Positions 1 to 5,160 of a DNA stretch of 5,186 nt are shown piece by piece. This DNA comes from JAHBVH01 sp034437715 (GTDB lineage Bacteria > Chloroflexota > Anaerolineae > Caldilineales > Caldilineaceae). Within the stretch, counting starts at the first letter, position 1; every line of letters starts with the position of its first letter. The DNA lies in NCBI GenBank assembly GCA_034437715.1, contig DAOTTR010000759.1, forward strand, positions 1-5,186, in the 5' to 3' direction. The notes beneath the pieces were generated by a model, which saw only the letters and a program-made list of their open reading frames with translations, ran no database searches and was not told the DNA's origin. Both the position numbers and the translations under genes were made by a program.

Positions 1-44
1 ATTGACTTACACACTTGATTAGGACAGTAGAAAGAATAAAGTAT

Positions 45-112
45 GCAGGGGCGGCTTGCCGCCGCCCGTTCGCAGCGAGCCAAACGCGGGGCGGCTGCGC
101 GGCCGCCCCTAC
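45..112. repeat. GC-rich inverted repeat pair, REP/BIME-like
   Basis: Two hairpins lie tail to tail. The left one reads GCAG (45-48), then GGGCGGC (49-55), a TT loop and GCCGCCGCCC (58-67). The right one, read on the minus strand, begins GTAG (112-109) and is followed by a stem of GGGCGGC/GCCGCCC (108-102 with 95-89) around a 6-base loop. The outer arms GGGGCGGC and GCCGCCCC are also inverted repeats of each other. A GTAG-like tetranucleotide directly 5' of a hairpin, in paired inverted copies, is the architecture of REP/BIME elements. Assignment to that class is inferred from structure alone. Confidence 0.6.
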
Positions 113-175
113 GCATGATTTTGTTGGGCAAGCGCTGGATCCTTATTGCTTTGCAAGCGCCTTAGACCTGTGATT

Positions 176-208
176 AGACCTGTAGGGTCTTCAAGACCCT
201 ACAGGTCT
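176..208. repeat. Perfect 16-bp palindrome with one-base centre
   Basis: AGACCTGTAGGGTCTT (176-191) is followed by a single C and then its exact reverse complement (193-208). It lies 38 bases past the stop codon of the leftward permease gene, so it could form a very stable hairpin at that transcript's 3' end. The minus-strand sequence after the hairpin (AATCACAGG) has no U-tract, so it is not a standard intrinsic terminator. The inner part has GTAG on both strands flanking GGTCTT/AAGACC, which resembles the other palindromes in the window and suggests a dispersed repeat. Confidence 0.75.
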
Positions 209-246
209 CCTATGAAGTTACTCAACTGTGCAACTGCTACACACGT

Positions 247-1194
247 TTACTGGCTTGCGATGACGCCCTTGGGATCCAGCGCATCGCGCAAGCCATCGCC
301 AATGAAGTTGATCGACAGCACAGCCAACATGATCGCCAGCCCGGGCGGCAACCACAGCCAAGGCATCTGCTCCAGAATAACCAACTCTTGCGCGCTGGTC
401 ATCATATTGCCCCAACTGGCCGCCGGTGGCAGAATCCCCAGATTGAGGAACGAGAGCGACGCCTCGGTCAGAATAGCTACCGCCACGCCAAAGGTCGCGT
501 TGACGACCAACGGGGCCACAATCCCCGGTATGACATGGCGGCGAATGATGCGCCCATCGGGCACGCCCAGCGCACGCGCCGCCAACACATAATCCATTTC
601 GCGAATCGAGAGGATCTGGGCGCGTACCAGCCGGGTGGGTTCGGTCCAGCGCAGGAGGGCAATCGCCAGAATCGTATTTTGCAGGCCCGGCCCCAGAATC
701 GCCACTAGGAAGATGATGATAATCAACGAAGGAAAGGTCATCACCACATCCACGGCGCGCATAATGATCCAATCGACCTTGCCACCGTAATAGCCGGCAA
801 GCGACCCCAGGACAATCGCCACCGCTTCATAGATCGTCACGGCCAGCAGGCCGACGGCCAAGGAAGGCCGCGCACCCCAGATCAGGCGGCTCAAGACATC
901 GCGGCCAAAACTATCGGTGCCCAGCCAGTAATCGGCGCTTGGTGCCTCGCGGAAGCGGCGCAAATTCTGTTCGGCATAGTCATAGGGTGCGATCACGGGG
1001 GCCAGCGCGGCAATTACGATCATCAAGGTCAAGATGATCAAGCCGAACATCGCCAGCCGATGGCGCAGAAAGCGCCGTTGAGCCCGTCGCCAGGGTGAGT
1101 CGACTTGGTGACGGGCAAAGGAAGCGGCTACCGGTGGGGCTGGTTGCCCCGGCCGCGCTGGTAGCGCCTCTACACTTTGTGAAGGTGTTGACAT
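247..1194 (-). CDS. ABC transporter permease, DppC/OppC family (peptide/nickel-type importer)
   Basis: This is an inner-membrane permease subunit (315 residues) of a binding-protein-dependent importer of the dipeptide/oligopeptide/nickel type; DppC/OppC pairs with a DppB/OppB partner. A proline- and alanine-rich cytoplasmic head (1-35) precedes the first membrane helix at about 48-69. LGTDSFGRDV (91-100) is the family signature after helix 1. Further hydrophobic helices lie near 110-134, 152-182, 224-248 and 282-299. The cytoplasmic EAA-type loop that contacts the ATPase is AARALGVPDGRIIRRHVIPG (205-224), and the tail GLRDALDP (301-308) is typical. Length is normal and the gene appears intact. 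The start is the only upstream ATG, but its ribosome site is weak (GGATTGAAG before it). No DppB, ATPase or substrate-binding gene adjoins it on either side, which is unusual because these subunits are normally co-transcribed. The substrate cannot be told from this subunit. Confidence 0.93.
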   Translation of the reverse strand: MSTPSQSVEALPARPGQPAPPVAASFARHQVDSPWRRAQRRFLRHRLAMFGLIILTLMIVIAALAPVIAPYDYAEQNLRRFREAPSADYWLGTDSFGRDVLSRLIWGARPSLAVGLLAVTIYEAVAIVLGSLAGYYGGKVDWIIMRAVDVVMTFPSLIIIIFLVAILGPGLQNTILAIALLRWTEPTRLVRAQILSIREMDYVLAARALGVPDGRIIRRHVIPGIVAPLVVNATFGVAVAILTEASLSFLNLGILPPAASWGNMMTSAQELVILEQMPWLWLPPGLAIMLAVLSINFIGDGLRDALDPKGVIASQ

Positions 1195-1446
1195 GATCGC
1201 TTCAATCCGTTGTAAACCGTAGAAGGGGGAAACTGTCCCAGAAACGCAGGAGGTCTTGCGGCGTTTGATCGAGACACAAGCTTGGTAACACTTGTCCCTT
1301 TGGCACTCGCTTCATCATACAACAGATGCACAAATCTGTATTGAGCCACTATACACAGAATTTGTCGCGGCTTGTTTATGCAATTTCGGCACGTTCTTCA
1401 TTACCGATTTGTTATTTCGGCAACAAAATCAGGTGCAATCGTTCTT

Positions 1447-1553
1447 GTAGGTGCGGTTTGTAACCGCACACGTCGGCATCAACCGCGCTTGTACGGTTTG
1501 TAACCGCACACGTCGGCATCGACCGCGCTTGTACGGTTTGTAACCGCACCTAC
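1447..1553. repeat. 40-bp tandem repeat of hairpin units (about 2.4 copies), bounded by inverted ends
   Basis: Two full 40-bp units (1454-1493 and 1494-1533) differ at one base (A at 1481, G at 1521), and a partial third runs from 1534 to about 1549. Each unit starts CGGTT-TGT-AACCGCAC, a small hairpin, followed by a conserved spacer containing ACGTCGGCATC. The array begins GTAGGTGCGGTT (1447-1458) and ends with its exact complement AACCGCACCTAC (1542-1553), so the block as a whole has inverted ends. Two units with no variable spacers do not make a CRISPR array. The layout fits a REP/BIME-like palindromic element whose interior has been duplicated in tandem. Confidence 0.85.
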
Positions 1554-1597
1554 GAATGCACAAAATTAAATCGGAATAAGGTCTATTGAGCAAGAAT

Positions 1598-1620
1598 GTG
1601 CGGTTACAAACCGCACCTAC
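1598..1620 (-). repeat. Inverted single copy of the array's end module (REP-like)
   Basis: This 23-bp sequence is the exact reverse complement of 1447-1469. Read on the minus strand it is GTAG followed by an 8-bp stem GTGCGGTT/AACCGCAC around a TGT loop. It lies 45 bp beyond the tandem block, in opposite orientation to the block's left end. A complete identical copy at a separate site suggests the GTAG-plus-hairpin module is the mobile or conserved unit, rather than the 40-bp tandem period. Confidence 0.8.
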
Positions 1621-1801
1621 GTTACACCATCAAAATTTATGCAAAATTTATGTAACAGTCCCCTAGTTTGCGAGCTAGTGCCAACGGTTATTATAGCCTA
1701 GGAGCAACCGCGTCGCCAATTGCTGGGTTCGGGTACACAATGGCTAGTCCCGTCCCTTCTGCTACCCTTTACCCACATCTTTGGGTGAGGGAGGGGGAGC
1801 A

Positions 1802-1861
1802 TGCCGGGGACGGCCCAAAAACAGAGCGTAGTGGCATCAAGCCGCTGGGCCGTCCCCGGCA
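1802..1861. repeat. Long hairpin with a perfect 15-bp GC-rich stem
   Basis: TGCCGGGGACGGCCC (1802-1816) pairs exactly with 1847-1861 across a 30-base loop. No T-run follows on either strand, so it is not a standard terminator. It sits about 60 bp upstream of the extended -10 of the 99-residue gene. It may be another dispersed inverted repeat or a structured DNA site. Its sequence is unlike the GTAG-type repeats nearby. Confidence 0.75.
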
Positions 1862-1892
1862 CGCCTTCGCTACTACCACACAACGGACTTTG

Positions 1893-1926
1893 GTTACGCT
1901 GTAACGACTACAACCTATGGTATACT
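1893..1926 (+). promoter_or_regulatory. Extended -10 promoter with a short upstream inverted repeat
   Basis: TGG-TATACT (1918-1926) matches the extended -10 form TGnTATAAT with one mismatch. It would start transcription near 1933, about 43 bases before the ATG at 1976. No good -35 lies at 16-18 bp, as is common for extended -10 promoters. GTTAC-GCT-GTAAC (1893-1905) is a perfect 5-bp inverted repeat over the -35 zone and could be a small operator, though it may be chance. Confidence 0.5.
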
Positions 1927-1975
1927 TTTTGCAAACAGGTAGACGCAACACAAGTTACGGAGTAGGGAGCAGACA

Positions 1976-2275
1976 ATGCCAATTAGTACATCTTCTTTTG
2001 GTGATGAACGGGACAGCCGGTACGACGAATATCAGAGCGCCGAAGGGTATGAGAAAGAAACCATGGCGTTCCCCGGTATTACAACGGCCCAAGCGGAAAA
2101 TTATCTCAAACGCCTGGGCGGTGGGATGGAGGAAAAGTTAAAGGTGGAAGGTATTGGCTGGGTCGCGACGATTGTCCCCACGCCGGCTGGTGTCGCGGTG
2201 ACCTTTCAGGCGCATGATGAGCTGCTCGATGATTTGATTCGCCGCTTTGAAGAATGGGTTGCGCGAGGGCTCTGA
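1976..2275 (+). CDS. Small protein of unknown function, coupled to the decarboxylase gene
   Basis: I do not recognise this 99-residue protein. The first 30 residues are polar, acidic and probably disordered (many D, E, S, Y). A compact part follows: a predicted helix around 37-55 (TTAQAENYLKRLGGGMEEKL), two beta-like strands around 57-77 (GIGWVATIVPTP, then GVAVTFQA) and an acidic amphipathic helix at 79-97 (DELLDDLIRRFEEWVARGL). There is no signal peptide, membrane segment or cysteine, so it should be cytoplasmic. The start has a good ribosome site, GGGAG at 1965-1969, six bases before the ATG. The stop codon TGA shares its final A with the ATG of the next gene, so the two are almost certainly co-transcribed and translationally coupled. 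Context suggests a link with isoprenoid synthesis, but the sequence shows no function. The good ribosome site and coupling argue that it is real. Confidence 0.8.
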   Translation: MPISTSSFGDERDSRYDEYQSAEGYEKETMAFPGITTAQAENYLKRLGGGMEEKLKVEGIGWVATIVPTPAGVAVTFQAHDELLDDLIRRFEEWVARGL

Positions 2276-3300
2276 TGCAAGTTCTAGAGAGCGTCCCCCC
2301 TACAGCACCAGGAAAAGCCACTGTGCGCGCTGGCAGCAATATCGCCTTTATCAAATATTGGGGCGTCGATGATGCTACGATCAATCTGCCCCAGAATAAC
2401 TCGATCAGCATGACGCTGGCGGATGCACACACCACCACCACGCTGCAATGGCTGGATCAAGGGCTGGCCGCGACCGATGAGATTACGCTGGACGGCACGC
2501 GCTTAGATGCGCACCGCGCGGCCCGGCTGGTGCGCCACCTGGATCGCATCCGCGCGTTGGCTGGAATTGATTGGCGGGTGCGTGTCGTCAGCCAAAATAA
2601 TTTTCCCATGGCGTCGGGCATTGCCAGTTCGGCTAGTGGTTTCGCCGCACTGACCACGGCGGCCTGCTATGCCCTGGGTTTAGAATTGAGTGCCACACGT
2701 TTGTCCGCCCTGGCGCGGCGGGGCAGTGGCTCGGCCAGCCGCAGTCTCTTTGGCGGTTTTGTCGAGTGGGAACGTGGGCAAGATGATGTCACCAGTGTGG
2801 CCCATCAACTCTACCCGGCAGAGCATTGGGCCTTGTATGACGTGGTCGCCGTGGTGAGTGGCGCGGAAAAGGCTGTGAGCAGTGAACAAGGGCATGGCTT
2901 GGCCGCCAGCAGCCCGCTCAATGCCGGGCGTGTGGCCAGTGTGCCCCAGGCATTGGACGAAGTGCGCGCGGCCATTGCCCAACGCGATCTGGCACGCCTG
3001 GGGCCCGTAATTGAGCAAGATGCCCTGGCTATGCACGCAGTGATGATGACAAGCACCCCCAGCCTATTTTACTGGCAGCCGGGCACGCTCGAAATTATCC
3101 ATGCGCTACACGCGTGGCGCGCACAGGATGGCTTACAAGCCTACTTTACCATTGATGCCGGACCCAATCTGCATATCCTCTGTGAAGAAGCTGACATTGT
3201 CGCAGTGCAAACGCGTCTGGCAACGCTGACCAGCGTGCAGCAAGTGATCGTGAGCCGGCCCGGCCCTGCGCCATTGCTGCTCGACGAACCGCTCTTTTAG
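2275..3300 (+). CDS. mvaD: Diphosphomevalonate (or phosphomevalonate) decarboxylase
   Basis: A GHMP-superfamily enzyme of 341 residues that performs an ATP-dependent decarboxylation in the mevalonate route to isopentenyl units, in the cytoplasm. Landmarks are clear: NIAFIKYWG (22-30) with its conserved lysine 27, NNSISMTL (41-48), the ATP-binding loop PMASGIASSASGFAAL (111-126), ARRGSGSASRSLFGGFVEW (147-165) with the conserved serine and arginine region, SGAEKAVSSEQG (195-206), and TIDAGPN (292-298), whose Asp294 is the expected catalytic base. Length is normal for the family and no defect is seen. I chose the ATG at 2275, not one seven codons upstream, because GAGGG (2265-2269) lies five bases before it and it overlaps the preceding stop codon. 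The family name would be diphosphomevalonate decarboxylase. However, the Roseiflexus castenholzii member was shown to act on the monophosphate in the alternative pathway, so the true substrate is open. No other mevalonate gene is in the window. Confidence 0.95.
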   Translation: MQVLESVPPTAPGKATVRAGSNIAFIKYWGVDDATINLPQNNSISMTLADAHTTTTLQWLDQGLAATDEITLDGTRLDAHRAARLVRHLDRIRALAGIDWRVRVVSQNNFPMASGIASSASGFAALTTAACYALGLELSATRLSALARRGSGSASRSLFGGFVEWERGQDDVTSVAHQLYPAEHWALYDVVAVVSGAEKAVSSEQGHGLAASSPLNAGRVASVPQALDEVRAAIAQRDLARLGPVIEQDALAMHAVMMTSTPSLFYWQPGTLEIIHALHAWRAQDGLQAYFTIDAGPNLHILCEEADIVAVQTRLATLTSVQQVIVSRPGPAPLLLDEPLF

Positions 3301-3345
3301 GTAGCTCATGTTCGCACGCTGACCCCTACGTTGCTTTGGCTGTGG

Positions 3346-4671
3346 CTAGCGGATGCCCCAGCCATTGACATTCGGCGCATTACCAGGGTCTGCCGCCAGT
3401 AGTTCCTGGTAATGCTCGGCCACTTTGCGATAGGCCTGGGCATATTGTTCGATCACTGCCGGGCGATAGTGCTTGAACCAGGGAATCGAATAGGTATGCG
3501 CGCCAATCGTTTCGCTGACGGGTAGGCTACCTTGTTCATGGATCAAGTCGCGCGCGGCAAAGGCAATGCGCGTGGGCCGATCATGGCCGTAGACATCGGC
3601 TTCGGTGAGCAAGGGATGGATATGCAGCGGTTTGTTAACTCCCGGCGAGCAAGGGGCACCTTCGGCACGCACCGCCTCGGCAAAGCGCGTCACCGACAGC
3701 CCACCAAGTTCCGCTGGTCGATACAAACCAGCCGGCGCATACCAGCCCGCCATGGTGTCGCCCGCCCCTTCATCGACGCGATGGGGGCGCAACCCTGGTA
3801 CCCCTTCTAGCAGATCCCAGAAATGGTTCATCGCTTTGCGGATCGTGGCAATGCGTTGGTCATAGTGCTTGATCTGCACGCGCCCCATGGCCGAGGCCAG
3901 TTGATTGATGCGATATTTGTAGCCGCCCAGGGGCAGGTAGCGATAGGGACGCAGATCGGGCGTTTCGATGCTGTCATCAAAACGCCGGTAGTGACCAAAG
4001 GCCACGGCGCGCTCATAAATTTCTTGGTCATTGGTCGCCAACATACCGCCTTCGCCGATCGCAAACGACTTGCCACTCATCAGCGACATGGCCGATACAT
4101 CGCCAAAGGTGCCCAACATTTTGCCCTTGTACATGCCACCCTGGGCATGAGAGACATCTTCGATCACCTTCAGATTATGCTGGCGCGCAATCGCCAGAAT
4201 CGGGTCCATGTCCGCCGGGTGGCCCACATAGTGGACGACCATGATCGCCTTGGTGCGCGGCCCGATGCGGTGTTCAATATCGCCGGGATCAATACAGAGC
4301 GTCTGCGGATCAATATCGGCAAAGAGGACGCTGGCCCCCAACGAAAAGACCTGTAGCGCCGACGCCCAATAGGTGACGGCGGGGCAGATCAATTCATCGC
4401 CCACACCCAGCCCCACGCCATACATTGCGCCATGCAAGGCCGCGGTGCCATTACAGTGGGCCAGGGCATAGGTCGTGCTTTGCCAGGCGGCGAACTCCTT
4501 TTCAAATTCCAATGTCACATCCAGGCCGGACATGGCACCGCGGCGTAATACTTCGAGCACGGCGGCTTCATCTTCTGCGGTGACAATCGGCCACTTGAAG
4601 AGGTCGCCCGGTTCACTGTGGATGGCTGGGGGGCCGCCGTACAAGGCCAGTTGGCTTTGTGGGTGGGTCAT
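3346..4671 (-). CDS. DegT/DnrJ/EryC1/StrS-family PLP-dependent aminotransferase
   Basis: A 441-residue fold-type I aminotransferase of the sugar/cyclitol class, which transfers an amino group to a keto-sugar or keto-cyclitol. Landmarks: CNGTAALHGAMYGVGLGVGD (73-92), the cofactor-phosphate and substrate region; ICPAVTYWASA (95-105); IEDVSHAQGG (170-179), whose Asp172 should contact the PLP pyridine nitrogen; SGKSFAIGEGGMLAT (199-213), where Lys201 should form the Schiff base; and GSLPVSETIGAH (381-392) near the C-terminus. The GK-x-x-x-x-GEGG arrangement and the LPVSE segment recall the glutamine:scyllo-inosose aminotransferases StsC and BtrR more than the PglE/ArnB-type sugar enzymes, but the substrate is not settled. 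The frame extends 20 codons upstream. I chose the inner ATG because AGGAG stands seven bases before it and the added residues do not resemble the family. It converges with the decarboxylase gene across 45 bp in which I see no clear terminator. No sugar or cyclitol genes adjoin it. Confidence 0.92.
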   Translation of the reverse strand: MTHPQSQLALYGGPPAIHSEPGDLFKWPIVTAEDEAAVLEVLRRGAMSGLDVTLEFEKEFAAWQSTTYALAHCNGTAALHGAMYGVGLGVGDELICPAVTYWASALQVFSLGASVLFADIDPQTLCIDPGDIEHRIGPRTKAIMVVHYVGHPADMDPILAIARQHNLKVIEDVSHAQGGMYKGKMLGTFGDVSAMSLMSGKSFAIGEGGMLATNDQEIYERAVAFGHYRRFDDSIETPDLRPYRYLPLGGYKYRINQLASAMGRVQIKHYDQRIATIRKAMNHFWDLLEGVPGLRPHRVDEGAGDTMAGWYAPAGLYRPAELGGLSVTRFAEAVRAEGAPCSPGVNKPLHIHPLLTEADVYGHDRPTRIAFAARDLIHEQGSLPVSETIGAHTYSIPWFKHYRPAVIEQYAQAYRKVAEHYQELLAADPGNAPNVNGWGIR

Positions 4672-4721
4672 GAAGTTACTCCTGTCATCAGACGTGGTAA
4701 GGATCAGTATCAACTGGATGC

Positions 4722-4750
4722 ACTGTAGCAAAGGGCGCGAGGTTTGTCAA
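4722..4750 (-). promoter_or_regulatory. Sigma-70-type promoter for the aminotransferase gene
   Basis: On the minus strand, a perfect -35 TTGACA (4750-4745) is followed after exactly 17 bp by TACAGT (4727-4722), which matches the -10 consensus at four of six positions. Transcription would begin near 4715, leaving a leader of about 43 bases before the ATG at 4671. This supports the inner start codon, because the upstream alternative (4731) would lie before the transcript begins. Confidence 0.6.
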
Positions 4751-4793
4751 AGCAGAGATTTCAACTTGGTATGCTTTCTAGGGATAAAGCACT

Positions 4794-4822
4794 TTGACAC
4801 TAGCCTACTTCGCGTATAAAAT
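4794..4822 (+). promoter_or_regulatory. Sigma-70-type promoter for the antitoxin gene
   Basis: A perfect -35 TTGACA (4794-4799) and a -10 TAAAAT (4817-4822, five of six matches) are separated by the optimal 17 bp; an overlapping TATAAA lies at 4815-4820. The predicted start is near 4829, in the middle of the palindrome at 4822-4840. This is one of two back-to-back promoters in the region; both -35 boxes sit in the sequence CTTTGACA, in opposite orientation (4752-4745 and 4792-4799). TGCTTT/AAAGCA (4772-4777, 4786-4791) forms a further small inverted repeat just upstream of this -35. Confidence 0.65.
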
Positions 4823-4840
4823 TCTTACAGACTGTAAGAA
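4822..4840. promoter_or_regulatory. Probable autoregulatory operator (perfect 19-bp palindrome)
   Basis: TTCTTACAGACTGTAAGAA has two perfect 9-base arms around a single A. After one mismatched pair, AAA and TTT extend it on either side (4818-4820, 4842-4844). It overlaps the last base of the -10 and the predicted transcription start of the Phd/YefM-family gene, 42 bases before the ATG. Antitoxins of this family bind palindromes at their own promoters; YefM recognises sites with a TGTACA core, and the TACAG/CTGTA arms here are similar in kind. Binding is inferred. Confidence 0.65.
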
Positions 4841-4882
4841 ATTTTCTTGTGACCGAATATCGCGCGTAGAATAGGAATTGAT

Positions 4883-5143
4883 ATGCTGGTTAAGACCGTG
4901 AGCAGTGAAGAAGCGAGAACGCATTTGCGCGATGTAATGGATGAAGTCGCCGCTGGCGAGGCCGAGATCGTGATCGAGCGCCATGGCAAACCAATGGTAG
5001 CGGTAATTAGCTATAAGGAATATCAACGGCTTCAAAACGAACGCGCGCAACAGGCGATTGATCAACGAAAAGGGGCTCAACCGGATCTCATGTGGTTGAC
5101 AGCGTCGAATCAATTCGACGCCTGCTATGCCAAACCTGCTTAA
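4883..5143 (+). CDS. Phd/YefM-family antitoxin, apparently without its toxin
   Basis: An 86-residue protein. Residues 1-50 are the classic Phd/YefM DNA-binding and dimerisation part: KTVSSEEARTHLRDVMDEVA, then IVIERHGKPMVAVISYKEYQRL with the typical R-H-G-K-P turn at 33-37. Such proteins neutralise a toxin (Doc, RelE/YoeB, or a PIN ribonuclease) with the C-terminal half and repress their own operon with the N-terminal half. The start has AGGA at 4873-4876, six bases before the ATG. The C-terminus from about residue 60 is atypical (QRKGAQPDLMWLTASNQFDA, then CYAKPA) and its last 13 codons run through two palindromes, so the tail may have been rewritten by repeat sequence. No toxin frame follows in the remaining 43 bp, and a terminator sits on the stop codon. 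It could be a solitary regulator or a decayed toxin-antitoxin remnant. Confidence 0.88.
   Translation: MLVKTVSSEEARTHLRDVMDEVAAGEAEIVIERHGKPMVAVISYKEYQRLQNERAQQAIDQRKGAQPDLMWLTASNQFDACYAKPA
5102..5121. repeat. Perfect 9-bp inverted repeat inside the end of the antitoxin gene
   Basis: GCGTCGAAT (5102-5110), a CA centre and ATTCGACGC (5113-5121) form an exact inverted repeat within codons 74-80 of the antitoxin gene. It has no T-tract. It is the first of three palindromes with centres 30 bp apart. Confidence 0.7.
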
Positions 5144-5153
5144 GCAGGTTTTT
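5132..5153 (+). terminator. Intrinsic terminator overlapping the antitoxin stop codon
   Basis: AAACCTGCTTAAGCAGGTTT (5132-5151) is a perfect 20-bp palindrome whose right arm runs into a five-T tract (5149-5153). Folded with a TTAA loop it gives an 8-bp stem. The stop codon TAA (5141-5143) lies at its centre, so the last three codons are part of the hairpin. It would end the antitoxin transcript immediately. The short U-tract makes it moderate, and its symmetry means it may be a repeat element doubling as a terminator. Confidence 0.6.
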
Positions 5154-5160
5154 CGTGGCA

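Larger units (their letters stand above)
1..246. other. Non-coding repeat-bearing spacer downstream of the permease gene
   Basis: No credible gene is visible here on either strand. The stretch holds a GC-rich inverted element at 45-112 and a perfect palindrome at 176-208, listed separately. It also has two short direct repeats: GCAAGCGC at 128-135 and 153-160, and TTAGACCTGT at 162-171 and 174-183, the second copy running into the palindrome. The permease gene ends at its right edge reading leftward, so any 3' end for that transcript should fall here. Confidence 0.7.
1195..1975. other. 781-bp gene-free intergenic region
   Basis: This separates the leftward permease gene from the rightward 99-residue gene, so it must hold both promoters. 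Open frames here are short, lack ribosome sites and run through repeats. Contents: a 40-bp tandem repeat with an inverted end copy (1447-1620), a long hairpin (1802-1861) and an extended -10 promoter (1918-1926). Lesser structure includes an inverted pair ACAGAT/ATCTGT (1322-1327, 1334-1339), a tandem AAAATTTATG (1632-1641, 1643-1652) and an imperfect hairpin near 1765-1791. For the permease, a minus-strand TATAGT (1353-1348) could be a -10 box, but no acceptable -35 lies upstream, so I do not list a promoter. The 1625-1740 stretch shows nothing else clear. Confidence 0.75.

Noticed and set aside
218..772. Open frame of 184 codons on the minus strand
   Set aside because: It overlaps the permease gene in another frame, with glycine- and arginine-rich low-complexity content and no family resemblance.
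1454..1553. Possible CRISPR array from the regularly spaced repeats
   Set aside because: The whole 40-bp unit repeats, including the part that would be a spacer (one base differs), there are only about 2.4 copies, and no cas gene is present.
1668..1904. Open frame of 78 codons on the plus strand
   Set aside because: It runs through the 15-bp-stem hairpin, has no ribosome site, its composition is unlike a folded protein, and the downstream promoter region begins at its end.
2106..2441. Open frame of 111 codons on the minus strand
   Set aside because: It is antisense to the junction of the 99-residue gene and mvaD, both better supported.
3301..3345. Bidirectional terminator between the convergent mvaD and aminotransferase genes
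   Set aside because: I found no stem followed by a T-tract on either strand in this 45-bp gap; only weak partial complementarity is present.
3823..4356. Open frame of 177 codons on the plus strand
   Set aside because: It lies entirely opposite the clearly recognised aminotransferase gene and resembles no family; it is a shadow of that gene's codon pattern.
4672..4731. N-terminal 20-codon extension of the aminotransferase
   Set aside because: The inner ATG has a strong AGGAG site at good spacing, and the predicted promoter would start transcription inside the extension.
4805..5113. Minus-strand open frame of 102 codons opposite the antitoxin gene, considered as a hidden toxin
   Set aside because: It is antisense to a recognised Phd/YefM gene, has no toxin motif I can see, and its translation shows no family features.
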